From contig CALAMB010000224.1 of the NCBI GenBank assembly GCA_937925645.1, forward strand, positions 1 to 49,897: a stretch of 49,897 bases of DNA, in the 5' to 3' direction. The position numbers and the translations under genes are program-made. Each line of letters opens with the position of its first letter. Positions within the stretch are counted from its first letter, which is position 1. The DNA comes from an uncultured Acidobacteriota bacterium. GTDB lineage: Bacteria; Acidobacteriota; JAAYUB01. Under the pieces are notes generated by a model. That model did no database searches, was not told the DNA's origin, and saw only the letters and a program-made list of their open reading frames with translations. This document shows positions 25,091 through 34,430 of the stretch, piece after piece.

Positions 25091-28015
25091 GTGAGTTCCG
25101 ATTCCCGCTTCAGACGCACGAACGGCTCCTCTGCGGACTCCGATCAGGGGCCTGACACCGTCGCCTTGCCGAGCCAGACCGGAGCCCCGGCGCCGGACCG
25201 CCCCGCCGCTCCGCCGGCACAGCCGCCCGGCACAGCCGCCGTCCCGGACACCGGCCGCGCCGACGGACCGCCGGAAGACGCAGCTGGGGAAACCGGCTGG
25301 CCCGCGCCGGACTGGGCCCTCTACCGCTGCGAGCGCCTCCTCGGCACGGGCGGCATGGGCCGGGTGTACCTGGCCTGGGACACCCGGCTGAACCGGCGAG
25401 TGGCGGTCAAGTTCCTGTCCAGTGACGATCCCGAATGCGTCCAGCGCTTCTTCCGGGAGGCGCAAGCCCAGGCGCGTATCGACCATCCCCATGTGGGCAA
25501 GGTGTACGAGGTGGGCGAAGTGCGCGGACGGCCGTACATCGCCATGCAGTACATCGACGGCCGGGCGTTGAGCGCTGCGGCGGCGGGCATGTCGCTGGAG
25601 CAGAAGGTGCTCATCGTCAGGCAGGCGGCTGAGGCGGCCCATGCCGCCCACCGGATGGGCCTCATCCACCGGGACATCAAGCCGGCCAACATCATGGTGG
25701 AGACGAATGAGGATGGGACGCTGACCCCCTATGTGGTGGACTTCGGCCTGGTCCGGGAACTGGGCGGGGAGGCGCTCACCGTGAGCGGGACCTCCCTGGG
25801 CACGCCGGCCTTCGTGTCGCCGGAGCAGGCCATGGGTCAGGCGGGGACAGTGGACCGCCGCGCGGACGTCTACAGTCTGGGCGCCACGCTCTACGCCCTG
25901 CTGGCCGGGCATCCCCCGTTCGAGGCGGCTACACCCGTCGAGGCGCTCCTGCAGGCCATCAACAAGGATCCCGATTCCCTGCGGCTGCACGCGTCGGCGG
26001 TGCCCGTGGACCTCGAATGCGTGGTCATGAAGTGTTTGGAAAAGGATCCCCGCCGGCGCTACGATTCGGCCCGGGCGCTCGCCGACGAGCTGGACCGGTT
26101 CCTCAACGGGGAGCCGATCCTGGCCCGTCCGCCGAGTCTGGTGGAGCGCGTCGGCAAGCGCCTGCGCAAGCACAAGGCCGTGGTGGCGGTGGCCGCCGCG
26201 GGACTGGCGGTCACGGTGGTGCTCCTCGGCCTCTGGTGGCAGGCCCGCCGTGACGCCGCCGAGCAGGCCGAATTGGCCCAGCGGTTCGGCCAGCAGGTGG
26301 AGCGGGTGGAGAGCGTCCTGTGGCGGGCCCAGTCGCTGGACAGCCACGACATTAGACCAGCCAAAGCCATGGTGCGCCGGGCCATGCAGGCGATCGAACG
26401 GGAGATGGGCGCGCGGGGCGCCGTGGCCGCCGGTCCGGGCCACTCGGCGCTGGGGCGCGGCTACCTGGCGCTGCACGACTTCGACCGCGCCCGGGAGCAC
26501 CTGGAGCGCGCCTGGAACCTGGACTATCGGACACCCGAGGTCGCCTTCGCCCTGGGGAGCGCGCTGGGCCAGATCTATGCCCGTGAAAAGCTGGCGCTCG
26601 TCCAGATCCGGGATCGCGTCCGGCGGGACAGCCGCCGGGCGGAGATCAGTCGCACCCTGCGCGAACCGGCCTGCCGCTACCTGCGCGCGGGCGTCGGCCT
26701 TGACCGTGACTGCCCGGAGTGGCCGGAAGCGCTGCTGGCCTTCTACGAAAACCGTCTGGACGAGGCGCTGGCCAAGGCCCGGCAGGCGTTCCGGCGCATG
26801 CCGTGGCTCTACGGGGCGAAGGTGCTGGAGGGACGCATCCGGCGCTGGCAGGGCGGCGAACACCGGATCGCCGGGCGGTACGCCGAAGTGGTGGCGCCGT
26901 ACCAGGACGCCGCGGCCGCGTACGCCGCCGCGGCCCGGGTGGCGCCCAGCGACGCGCTGATCCACGTCGAACTGGCCTCCCTGTGGGAAGACACGCTGTT
27001 CATGGATGTTTGGCACCGCGGGCGGCCGAACGCGGACGCGTACGCCAAGATCCTGGCCTCGGCCAACGATGCCTTGCGGATCGATCCGGACCTGACCGAG
27101 CCGCACCGGCTCATTGTCAGCGCCCACGCGACCTGGCTCGAGTACCTGATCCACCACGGTCTGCCCGCCGAAGAGACGGCCGCCACCGCCCTCCAGGCCG
27201 CGGAAACGGCGCTGCGGCGGCATCCCGAAGATCTCGGCCTGCTGGACGAAGTGGCAACGCTCTACTGGGAGCAGGGCAAGCTGGAATTCGGCCGAAAGGG
27301 CGATCCGCGGCCGTTCTTTCTCAAGGGAATCGCCTGCGCGGACCGGTTGCTGGCCCGGGAGCCGCGGAACGTTGTCGCGCTCAACGCCCGTGCGCTGATC
27401 TACCTGGATCTCGGCGGGTACCGGGCCAGCCGGGACGAGGACCCGACGGCCGATTACCTGGCATCCGCGGCGAGCATGGAACAGGCCATGGAGGTCGGCA
27501 CTGAAAAACTCTCCTCCGGCGTGAACCTGGCGCTCGCCTATCTCAACCTGATGGAGTATCAGATCCTCCGCCGCCAGGGCGATCCGGCTGCCTTGGCCCG
27601 CAAGGCGCACGCCGCGCTGGACACGGCGGAGCACGTCAACGCCAACACCCACTGGACGCACCGCACCCGGGCGGCGATCCGCCTGGCCATGGCCCGGGAG
27701 CTGATGCTGCAGCAGATTTCCGCCGATGAAGAAATCGCGGCGGCCCGTGGGGATCTCCAGCGCGCCGCGATCCTCAACCCGAACGATGCGATGACCACCG
27801 TGTACCAGGTCGATTGCGAATGCTGCGCGTCGTTGGGTGCGATGATCGCCGGCCGCAACTGGCGCGCCCCCCTGCGGGAATCGCGCCGGCACATCGCGGC
27901 CCTGCGCGGCGGGATCATGGATTCCCACGCGACGTATTTTAGTTGGAGACTGGACCGGCTGGAGCAGATCGGGCGCGCGGGCGGCAAACCCGATCCGGCC
28001 ACTATATTCAGGTAA
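25091..28015 (+). CDS. Membrane Ser/Thr protein kinase (PknB-type) with C-terminal TPRs
   Basis: A 974-residue Hanks-type kinase. A Pro/Ala-rich N-terminal 75 residues precede the kinase domain (about 77-345). The Gly loop is [11 protein letters not shown], with ATP-anchoring Lys107 (VAVKF), catalytic Asp195 (HRDIKPAN) and Asp217 of [14 protein letters not shown] follows, so it looks active. One transmembrane helix (about 363-383) follows a basic juxtamembrane stretch. The outer part (about 390-960) is TPR-like helical repeat ([39 protein letters not shown]). This architecture is common in Acidobacteriota and Planctomycetota. GTG 25091 coincides with the predicted transcription start and there is no ribosome site, suggesting leaderless translation. 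Ligand and targets are unknown. Confidence 0.92.
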   Translation: MSSDSRFRRTNGSSADSDQGPDTVALPSQTGAPAPDRPAAPPAQPPGTAAVPDTGRADGPPEDAAGETGWPAPDWALYRCERLLGTGGMGRVYLAWDTRLNRRVAVKFLSSDDPECVQRFFREAQAQARIDHPHVGKVYEVGEVRGRPYIAMQYIDGRALSAAAAGMSLEQKVLIVRQAAEAAHAAHRMGLIHRDIKPANIMVETNEDGTLTPYVVDFGLVRELGGEALTVSGTSLGTPAFVSPEQAMGQAGTVDRRADVYSLGATLYALLAGHPPFEAATPVEALLQAINKDPDSLRLHASAVPVDLECVVMKCLEKDPRRRYDSARALADELDRFLNGEPILARPPSLVERVGKRLRKHKAVVAVAAAGLAVTVVLLGLWWQARRDAAEQAELAQRFGQQVERVESVLWRAQSLDSHDIRPAKAMVRRAMQAIEREMGARGAVAAGPGHSALGRGYLALHDFDRAREHLERAWNLDYRTPEVAFALGSALGQIYAREKLALVQIRDRVRRDSRRAEISRTLREPACRYLRAGVGLDRDCPEWPEALLAFYENRLDEALAKARQAFRRMPWLYGAKVLEGRIRRWQGGEHRIAGRYAEVVAPYQDAAAAYAAAARVAPSDALIHVELASLWEDTLFMDVWHRGRPNADAYAKILASANDALRIDPDLTEPHRLIVSAHATWLEYLIHHGLPAEETAATALQAAETALRRHPEDLGLLDEVATLYWEQGKLEFGRKGDPRPFFLKGIACADRLLAREPRNVVALNARALIYLDLGGYRASRDEDPTADYLASAASMEQAMEVGTEKLSSGVNLALAYLNLMEYQILRRQGDPAALARKAHAALDTAEHVNANTHWTHRTRAAIRLAMARELMLQQISADEEIAAARGDLQRAAILNPNDAMTTVYQVDCECCASLGAMIAGRNWRAPLRESRRHIAALRGGIMDSHATYFSWRLDRLEQIGRAGGKPDPATIFR

Positions 28016-28023
28016 TGATTTCA

Positions 28024-28040
28024 GCCGCCCTGCGGGCGGC
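28024..28040. other. Stem-loop between kinase gene and upp
   Basis: GCCGCCC-TGC-GGGCGGC is a 7-bp GC stem with a 3-nt loop, 9 bp after the kinase stop. There is no T-run, so termination here is uncertain. Confidence 0.4.
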
Positions 28041-28070
28041 CCGCCGCCAAATCTGACGGGAGGAAACACC

Positions 28071-28697
28071 ATGGGATTCCGGGTTGTCCAACACCCCCTG
28101 ATCGCGCACAAGCTGGGCCTGATGCGGGACGCCGCGTGCCCCACGTCCAAGTTCCGCCGGCTGGCCGAGGAGATCACCAACCTCCTGACCTACGAAGCCA
28201 CCCGCGACCTGGAACTGGAACCGATGGAAGTGAGCGGCTGGGCCGGCGCGGTCCAGGTGCAGCGGCTCTCGGGCAAGAAGGTGGCCGTGGTGCCCATCCT
28301 GCGGGCCGGGATCGGCATGCTGCCCGGCGTGTTGGACCTGATCCCGTCGGCGCGGGTGAACATCATCGGGATTTACCGGAACGAGGCGACGCTGGAGCCG
28401 GTGACCTACTACCGGAAACTCTCCCACGACGTCGACGCCCGCACCGCCATCATCGTGGATCCCATGCTGGCTACCGGCAACTCGCTGCGGGCCACCATCG
28501 ACTACCTGAAAACCGCCGGCTGCCACCGGATCAAGGTGCTCTGCCTGGTGGCGGCGCCCGAGGGCGTGGCCAATCTGGAGCGGCACGCGCCGGAGGTGGA
28601 GATCTATTCCGCCGCCTTGGACGATCATCTCAACGAGAACGGCTACATCCTGCCCGGCCTGGGCGACGCGGGCGATCGGCTGTTCGGCACCAAGTAA
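28071..28697 (+). CDS. upp: Uracil phosphoribosyltransferase
   Basis: A 208-residue enzyme that converts uracil and PRPP to UMP in pyrimidine salvage. Characteristic stretches are [32 protein letters not shown] and the PRPP-binding loop [16 protein letters not shown]. The C-terminal uracil-binding region [20 protein letters not shown] is intact. Length is exactly that of the E. coli enzyme. GGGAGG lies 7 bp before the ATG. It follows the kinase gene by 55 bp, so read-through is possible, but functional linkage is not evident. Confidence 0.97.
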   Translation: MGFRVVQHPLIAHKLGLMRDAACPTSKFRRLAEEITNLLTYEATRDLELEPMEVSGWAGAVQVQRLSGKKVAVVPILRAGIGMLPGVLDLIPSARVNIIGIYRNEATLEPVTYYRKLSHDVDARTAIIVDPMLATGNSLRATIDYLKTAGCHRIKVLCLVAAPEGVANLERHAPEVEIYSAALDDHLNENGYILPGLGDAGDRLFGTK

Positions 28698-28751
28698 GCG
28701 GTTCGCCGTGCGGGCGGGCCGGCGGCGCGGTACGGCGGGGGCCGCGCCGGT

Positions 28752-30044
28752 TCACATGGAAGCGTCCTGGACCACCACCCAGGTGTCGCCCCGGCGGTGG
28801 AGCACGAGCAGGGTCAGGCCGCTGTGGGTAGCCGCGGCGGCGGCGATGGTCCAGCGCGCCACCACCGACACGGCGTGGATCCGACCGGGGCGCGCGTCCC
28901 CCAGCAACGACACCTCTCGCCCCTGTACGGGGAGAATCTCCAAAATTTCAAATGACAGGCGGCCCCGCGCGGCCTCGTCCGGATACGACTGCCGGTAGCG
29001 CGCCAGCACCTCGGCCCGGCCGCGGGTGAGCCCCTTGGGCGAGGCGAAGGCGGCCGTCTCGGCGTAGACCGAGCAGAAGGCCTCGAGGTCGCCCCGATTC
29101 CACGCCTCGGCCTGCCGCTCCAGGAGCTGCGCGACGTCGCGGCGGGCGGCGTCCGCCTCCCGGACCGCGGCCAGACGATCCCACAGGCCGCAGCCATAGG
29201 TGGCCAGGAACTCCGGCTCCTCCGCCAGCGCCGGGTCGGCCAGCACCTCGTCGGCGGCGGCAAACCGGTGGCCGGTCTCCGTGAGCCAGGCAAACAGCGT
29301 GTCCCACTGGGCGGCGCTCACTTCAGTGGCGTGGAGAAGCAGGATCTGCGGCGCGGCGCGGCCCAGCAGCCGGTCGCCCCGCCGCTCCTGGTCCCTGACG
29401 GAGAGTCGCAGCGAATACTGGTACTCCTCGGCGACGCGGGCCATGGCCGCGGCGTCACCGGCGCGACGGGCGGTCACCCACGGCTCCTCGAAGGCGTAGT
29501 CCTGGGTGTCCAGCGTCACCGGCAAATTGCGCTGTCCCGTCTCGGCCAGGTAGCGGCGCACCGCCCGCCAGTCTGCGGCGGTGTTTCCCTCGCGTAGCAT
29601 CGGGTAGCGGAAGAAGCGCGGCGCCTGCCCCCGCGGCGCCAGCCGCTCCGCCAGCCGTACCCGGCACGACTCGGCGTCGGCGACAAAAGCCGCGGCGCCC
29701 ACGCGGGTCAGGTCCGGATGCGTGGCGGTGTGGTTGCCCAGCTCGTGTCCGGCCGCCAGCCACGCGTCGAGCAGGGCCAGGTCCTCGGGGCCCTGGACGT
29801 TGCGCCACGTGACCATCCCCACCGCGGTGACGCCGTGGCGGGCCAGGGCGGCGAGCAGCGCCTCGGTGATCCGCCGCCGCTCGGCCGGCTCGGGATGGAG
29901 ACGCGCCGAAGTCAGGGGCAGGTCGTCCACGGTGACCAGCAACGGCCGGCGCCCGTCCGCGGCCGCCGGCGCCGCGGCGACGAAGGGATGGGCCAGCGCC
30001 AGGATGGAGGCAGCGGCCAGGCAAATGTGCAGGATCGTGGACAT
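28752..30044 (-). CDS. Secreted polysaccharide deacetylase with C-terminal NTF2-like domain
   Basis: A 430-residue protein. A signal peptide (about residues 1-25, ILALAHPFVAAAPAAA) precedes a NodB-type carbohydrate esterase domain (about 33-280). Its metal site has the aspartate pair in LLVTVDDLP and the histidines of GHELGNHTATHPDLT, followed by FFRYPMLREGN and a late ILLLHATE. Residues from about 305 form an NTF2-like/SnoaL-type domain (LLERQAEAWNRGDLEAFCSVYA) that ends the protein. Family enzymes remove acetyl groups from peptidoglycan, chitin or exopolysaccharide. The fused NTF2-like domain is less usual; whether it is catalytic or binding is unknown. GAGG precedes the ATG. It lies 69 bp after the desaturase gene and may be the last gene of that operon. 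Confidence 0.85.
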   Translation of the reverse strand: MSTILHICLAAASILALAHPFVAAAPAAADGRRPLLVTVDDLPLTSARLHPEPAERRRITEALLAALARHGVTAVGMVTWRNVQGPEDLALLDAWLAAGHELGNHTATHPDLTRVGAAAFVADAESCRVRLAERLAPRGQAPRFFRYPMLREGNTAADWRAVRRYLAETGQRNLPVTLDTQDYAFEEPWVTARRAGDAAAMARVAEEYQYSLRLSVRDQERRGDRLLGRAAPQILLLHATEVSAAQWDTLFAWLTETGHRFAAADEVLADPALAEEPEFLATYGCGLWDRLAAVREADAARRDVAQLLERQAEAWNRGDLEAFCSVYAETAAFASPKGLTRGRAEVLARYRQSYPDEAARGRLSFEILEILPVQGREVSLLGDARPGRIHAVSVVARWTIAAAAATHSGLTLLVLHRRGDTWVVVQDASM

Positions 30045-30113
30045 GGCAACCTCAATGGATTCGGAGTTGCGATCGGGCCGGCCGTCGGCGTCGCTTTCCC
30101 ACGCCCGGGCGTG

Positions 30114-30998
30114 CTACCGCCGCGCCGCGGCCTCGGCGAAAACCGCCGGCGGCGGGACGGCCAGCTCCCGGACCAGCCCCGCCCGTGCGAACAGCTTCAG
30201 CAGGTAGTGGGTGGGATCGAGTTCCCACCAGTAGAACCCTTGGCGTTCCGAGGCGGGGTACCGGTGGTGGTTGTTGTGCCAGCCCTCGCCGAAGGTGAGC
30301 AGGGTGATGAGCAGGTTGTTGCGGCTGGTGTCGCGGGTGTTGAACCGGCGCGTCCCCCAGGTGTGGGCCAGCGAGTTGACGAAGAACGTCCCGTGGTACA
30401 GGAGCACGGTGCTGATGAAAAAGCCCCAGGTCAGGAGTTGCAGCCCCGACGTGCCGAGTTCCGGGCGGGCGGCGCCCAGCCAGGCGCCGAGGCCGTACAG
30501 GCCCGCCGCCAGCAGCAGTGGTGGCCCCCAGTGGAAGCGGTCCAGCCAGCGGAGTTCGGGGAAGCGGGCGAAATCCTTGATCACCGCCTCGTTTGTGTGC
30601 AGGTAGCGGTCGCTGACGATCCAGCCCATATGGGCCCACCAGAAACCCTGCCGGCTGGGGGAGTGGACGTCTGCGTCGGTGTCCACGTACCGGTGGTGGA
30701 TCCGGTGGTGGCCGGCCCACCAGAGCGGACCCATCTGGGCGGCCGAGGCGCCGAGGACCGCCAGGAGAAACTGGAAGGCCCGGCCCGTCTTGTACGACTT
30801 GTGGGCGAAGTAGCGGTGGTAGCCGGCGGTGAGGCCGAACGCCCGGGCGTAGTGGAGGAGGATGCAAGTGCCCACGGCGATCCAGCTCACGCCGGCCCAG
30901 ATGACCAGCAGGCAGGCCAGGTGGACCGAGAGGAAGGGCAGGCTGTGCAACAGGTCCAGCCGGCCCTTGCCGCCGGCGGCTGCGGTATCGGTGCTCAT
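30114..30998 (-). CDS. Membrane fatty-acid desaturase (delta-9 type)
   Basis: A 294-residue di-iron membrane desaturase of the stearoyl-CoA/acyl-lipid delta-9 class. The three histidine boxes are HRYFAH (61-66), HHRIHH (97-102) and HNNHH (near 255). Transmembrane helices lie at about 22-58, 73-93 and 165-210. ATG 30998 is chosen because it overlaps the TGA of the upstream gene as ATGA, indicating translational coupling; the longer frame upstream lies inside the CFA gene. The enzyme would introduce a cis double bond using O2 and an electron donor, which implies at least microaerobic life. It probably supplies the unsaturated chains used by the CFA-type enzyme. Confidence 0.93.
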   Translation of the reverse strand: MSTDTAAAGGKGRLDLLHSLPFLSVHLACLLVIWAGVSWIAVGTCILLHYARAFGLTAGYHRYFAHKSYKTGRAFQFLLAVLGASAAQMGPLWWAGHHRIHHRYVDTDADVHSPSRQGFWWAHMGWIVSDRYLHTNEAVIKDFARFPELRWLDRFHWGPPLLLAAGLYGLGAWLGAARPELGTSGLQLLTWGFFISTVLLYHGTFFVNSLAHTWGTRRFNTRDTSRNNLLITLLTFGEGWHNNHHRYPASERQGFYWWELDPTHYLLKLFARAGLVRELAVPPPAVFAEAAARR

Positions 30999-32998
30999 GG
31001 GCAGCGGAGCCTCTCCCAGGGCGCTTGCGGGGAGCCGGGCCGGGCCAGCACGAGTTGCAGATCGTTCAGGTAACGCTCGGCGAACGCCCCCTCGCAGTAG
31101 GAAAAATAATACACCCACTTCCGGATGAACGCATCATCGAACCCCAGGGCCCGCACCGCCGGGGTGTTGGCCAGGAAGCGCCGCCGCCACTCCGCCAGGG
31201 TCGGGGCGTAGTGGGCGCCGATGTTCTCCAGATCCTGCACCACGAGCGTCGAGTGGTTCGTCATGGCCCGGCTCAGCGCGGTGAGCGACGGCAGCAGGCC
31301 GCCGGGGAAGATGTGTTTCTGAATCCAGTCGGGCTGACGGCGGTAGTCGTCGTAGCGCTGGTCAGGGATGGTGATCACCTGGATCACCGCCCAGCCGCCG
31401 GGTTGAAGCAGCGCGTCGAGCCGGGCGAAAAAGGTGCCGAGGTAACGGTGGCCCACCGCCTCGAGCATCTCGATGGAGACGATCCGGTCGTAGCGGCCCT
31501 GCACGTGGCGGTAGTCGCACAGCTCCACCGCGACGCGGTCGGCGAGGCCCGCCGCCCGGACGCGTTCGCGGGCCAGCGCCAACTGCTCCTCGCTCAGGGT
31601 GATGGTGGTCACCCGACAGCCGGTCTCGCGCGCCGCGGCGATGGCGAACGTCCCCCAGCCGGAGCCGATCTCCAGCAGGTGGTCGCCGGGACCCGGGGCG
31701 GCCTTGGCCAGCAGCCGGGCGACCTTGCGGTGCTGGGCCTCCTCCAGACTGAGATCGGGCGCGTCGAACAGGGCGCACGAGTACATCATGGATTCGTCGA
31801 GGAAGAGCCGGTACATCGCGTTGCTCAGGTCGTAATGGTCGCGGATGTTCGCCCGGCTGCCGAGCAACGTGTTGCGTCGCCGGCCGTGGCGCAGCCGGTT
31901 GGCGGCGCGGCTGACGGCGGCGGTGGCCAGGTTGCCGGCGGCGAGCGCCTCGCGGTTGCGGATGAACAGCCGGATCGCGCCGGTGAGGTTGTCGCAGTCC
32001 CAGTCGCCGTCGGCGTACGATTCGCCGAAGCCGATGTCGCCGCTCCAGACCAGGCGCGGGAAGAGCCGCCAGTTGCGAAGCTCCAGCCGCACCGGCACCG
32101 GGGCGGCGGAGTCGCCGAACGCCCGCTCGGCGCCGTCGGGCTGCGCCAGCACCAGCCGGCCGTGCGTCAGCCGCCGGAGGATGCCGCAGACCAGGCGCCG
32201 GCAGATCCGCTCGTGCCAGCCGGGCGGGCGCCGGCCGATGGTCATGGGGCTGTCGGGGTCGGGGCGGGCGTGCACGGGCAATCGCCGCTGGAAGTAGAGC
32301 CGGGCGGCCTGCCAGGTGATGCGCGGCACGCTCAGGGCGGCCGCCAGGGGGAAGCGGGCCACGGTGCGGGCCAGGTTGTCGGCGGTGAGTGGCCACGGGA
32401 CGCCATGCAGCCGGGCGGTCATCACCCGCTCGCCGTCGCGCTCCAGGTGGATGCGGATGTCCATGGGACCGTCGGCGACGGTGAGCTCGAAGGCGTACGC
32501 CCCGCGCCGGTCGTTGAAGGGCGAGACGTGGAACGCCTTGTCGGCGCGGAAGCGGAGCGGCCACTCGCCGGGCGGTCCCTCGGGCCGGTCCAGAACGTAC
32601 ACGTGGCGCTCGCCGAAGGTGTTGTTCACCTCCGCCACCACGACAGCCACGGCGCCGTCGGGGCGGCGGCAGACGTGAAAGCTCACCGGGTTGAAGACGT
32701 AATTGAAGTAGCGGGCCGCGGTCACCAGCTCGATCCGGCCGACGGGGCCCTCGCGCCCGTGCCGGCGGAGCAGCGCCAGGAGCTTGTCGCGAATGGGTGC
32801 GTCGCCCGCGGTCAGGTAGTCGCCGTCGTGGAGGGCCACCGGCCGGATCCGGTTGTGGCCGAAGAGGGCGATCCGGCGGTGAAGCTCGGGCAGCTCGTCG
32901 AGATCGAAGGCGTACCAGTAGAGGGGATAGCGGAACACGTGCCGCACCGGCCGCAGCCGGGCGTGGCTCACTTCGCCGACGTAGATCCGCGAGTTCAT
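30995..32998 (-). CDS. DUF1365 - cyclopropane-fatty-acid synthase-like methyltransferase fusion
   Basis: A 667-residue fusion. Residues 1-240 are a DUF1365 domain (MNSRIYVGEVSHARLRPVRH, FNYVFNPVSFHVCRR, ADKAFHVSPFNDRRGAY), whose biochemistry is unknown. About 265-665 is a cyclopropane-fatty-acyl-phospholipid synthase-type SAM methyltransferase, with HYDLSNAMYRLFLDESMMYS, SAM motif LEIGSGWGTFAIAAA, IVSIEMLEAVGHRY and the KHIFPGGLLPS block. Start and stop each overlap the neighbouring genes by ATGA. In other bacteria the two domains are normally separate adjacent genes. The domain boundary has no stop or frameshift, so the fusion appears real. The likely reaction is methyl or methylene transfer to an unsaturated acyl chain in the membrane. 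Confidence 0.9.
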   Translation of the reverse strand: MNSRIYVGEVSHARLRPVRHVFRYPLYWYAFDLDELPELHRRIALFGHNRIRPVALHDGDYLTAGDAPIRDKLLALLRRHGREGPVGRIELVTAARYFNYVFNPVSFHVCRRPDGAVAVVVAEVNNTFGERHVYVLDRPEGPPGEWPLRFRADKAFHVSPFNDRRGAYAFELTVADGPMDIRIHLERDGERVMTARLHGVPWPLTADNLARTVARFPLAAALSVPRITWQAARLYFQRRLPVHARPDPDSPMTIGRRPPGWHERICRRLVCGILRRLTHGRLVLAQPDGAERAFGDSAAPVPVRLELRNWRLFPRLVWSGDIGFGESYADGDWDCDNLTGAIRLFIRNREALAAGNLATAAVSRAANRLRHGRRRNTLLGSRANIRDHYDLSNAMYRLFLDESMMYSCALFDAPDLSLEEAQHRKVARLLAKAAPGPGDHLLEIGSGWGTFAIAAARETGCRVTTITLSEEQLALARERVRAAGLADRVAVELCDYRHVQGRYDRIVSIEMLEAVGHRYLGTFFARLDALLQPGGWAVIQVITIPDQRYDDYRRQPDWIQKHIFPGGLLPSLTALSRAMTNHSTLVVQDLENIGAHYAPTLAEWRRRFLANTPAVRALGFDDAFIRKWVYYFSYCEGAFAERYLNDLQLVLARPGSPQAPWERLRCP

Positions 32999-34266
32999 AG
33001 CTCCAGTCCGAACCGGCTGCAGACGGCCAGGGCCGACGCCACGGCATCCTCGTGGAAGCCCCAGCGGTGGTAGCTGCCGCAGAAGAAGGTGTGGAACGGG
33101 CCGCTGAGGGCGGGCAGCTCCGCCTGGCTGGCCAGCGCCTCGGCCGTGTACATCGGGTGCGTGTATTCCATTTCCGCGACCAGGCGCCCGGCGGCGGGCG
33201 GCCGCGGACGGTTGAGCGACACGCAGTACTCGTGCGCGGTGACCAGCCCCTGGAGGCGGTTCATGTGGTAGGTCAGCGACAGCCGGCTCGCGCCGTCGGC
33301 GACCGTTTCGCGGGCGTAGTTCCACGCGGCCCAGGCGCGGCGCAGCGGCGGCAGCGCCGCGGCGTCGGTGTGGAGCTCGGTGTGGTTCCGGTTGTAGCGC
33401 CAGGCGCCGAGAACGCGGCGCTCGTCCGGCGTGGGGTCTTCGAGGAGCGCCAGCGCCTCGTCGGCGTGGGTGGCGATGACCGCGCGGTGGAAGCGCCGCG
33501 TGGCGCCGTCGGCCAGGCGCACGGTGACGCCGTCGGCGTCACGACGCACGCCGGCCACCGCCGTCCCGGGGCACAGCTCTCCGTGAAACGCGGCGGCGAA
33601 GGCTTTCACGTAGCTGTGGGAGCCGTCGGCGACGGTCCGCCAGCGGGGCCGGTCCTTGAGGGTGAGCAGGCCGTGGTTGCCGAAGAAGCGGACGAACGAC
33701 TCCGCCGGGAACGCCAGCATGTCGCAGACGGGGGTGGACCAGATGGCGGCGCCCATGGGCAGGAGATAGTCGTCACGGAACGCCGGCCCCAGCCCGAGGT
33801 CCGCCAGGTAATCGCCGAGGGTCCGTCCGGCCAGCCGGCCCGCGGCCAGGTCCGCGCCGGCGCGGCGGCCGAAGCGCCGGATGCCGCGGAGCATCCCCCA
33901 GAAGGCGGGCCGGAACAGGTTGCGCCGCTGGGCGAACAGGCCGTTCAGATCGGTGCCGGCGTAAACCAGGCCGGTCTCGCGGCAGGTGAAGCTGAAGCTC
34001 ATCTCGCTCGCGCGGTCGGCCACGCCGAGATCGTCCAGTAGCCGAATGAAGTTCGGGTAGGTGCGGGTGTTGAAGACGATGAAGCCGGTGTCCACCGGCG
34101 TGCCGGCGTCGGGGCCGTCCGGGATCATCACGGTATGCGTGTGCCCGCCTAGGTAGTCGTTTTGCTCAAAGACCGTGATGCGGTGCCGTCGCTGGAGCAC
34201 GTGGGCGGCGGTGAGTCCGGCCACGCCGCAGCCGATGACGGCGATGTCGAGGGGTTGTGTGTCCAT
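32995..34266 (-). CDS. FAD-dependent oxidoreductase (flavin amine-oxidase family, UfaD-like)
   Basis: A 423-residue flavoprotein with an N-terminal dinucleotide-binding motif (IAVIGCGVAGLTAAHVL) followed by FEQNDYLGGHTHTV. This is the variant always seen next to DUF1365 and CFA-type genes. Further blocks are DTGFIVFNTRTYPNF and the C-terminal FCGSYHRWGFHEDAVASAL. In family members of known function it acts on methylated fatty-acyl chains, introducing an extra double bond, rather than on amines; I transfer that role by context. ATG 34266 starts the first gene of the lipid operon, and the stop overlaps the next ATG. A longer upstream frame lacks conserved sequence. Confidence 0.88.
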   Translation of the reverse strand: MDTQPLDIAVIGCGVAGLTAAHVLQRRHRITVFEQNDYLGGHTHTVMIPDGPDAGTPVDTGFIVFNTRTYPNFIRLLDDLGVADRASEMSFSFTCRETGLVYAGTDLNGLFAQRRNLFRPAFWGMLRGIRRFGRRAGADLAAGRLAGRTLGDYLADLGLGPAFRDDYLLPMGAAIWSTPVCDMLAFPAESFVRFFGNHGLLTLKDRPRWRTVADGSHSYVKAFAAAFHGELCPGTAVAGVRRDADGVTVRLADGATRRFHRAVIATHADEALALLEDPTPDERRVLGAWRYNRNHTELHTDAAALPPLRRAWAAWNYARETVADGASRLSLTYHMNRLQGLVTAHEYCVSLNRPRPPAAGRLVAEMEYTHPMYTAEALASQAELPALSGPFHTFFCGSYHRWGFHEDAVASALAVCSRFGLEL

Positions 34267-34336
34267 GGCTCGTCCCGGTGACGCGACCGGCCGGCCGGCG
34301 CCGGCTCGGCGCGGAATGCTGCGCAGGATCGGCATC

Positions 34337-34342
34337 ATTATA
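34337..34342 (-). promoter_or_regulatory. Putative -10 of the lipid operon
   Basis: Minus strand TATAAT, 70 bp before the ATG of the FAD gene. No recognisable -35 is present, so an alternative sigma factor or activator may be needed. Little else is seen between the two minus-strand units at 34267-34430. Confidence 0.4.
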
Positions 34343-34430
34343 CACGGGGCGGCGCCTGGCGCGCGCGGGGAATCGTCGCCGCACCGTGCACCGGCGAGGG
34401 CGCGCGGACATTTCAGGCCGGTACCGCGAA

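Noticed and set aside
25031..28180. A 1049-codon open frame on the minus strand over the kinase gene
   Set aside because: It is the complement of a well-recognised kinase in GC-rich DNA, has no domain or ribosome site, and runs through the divergent promoters.
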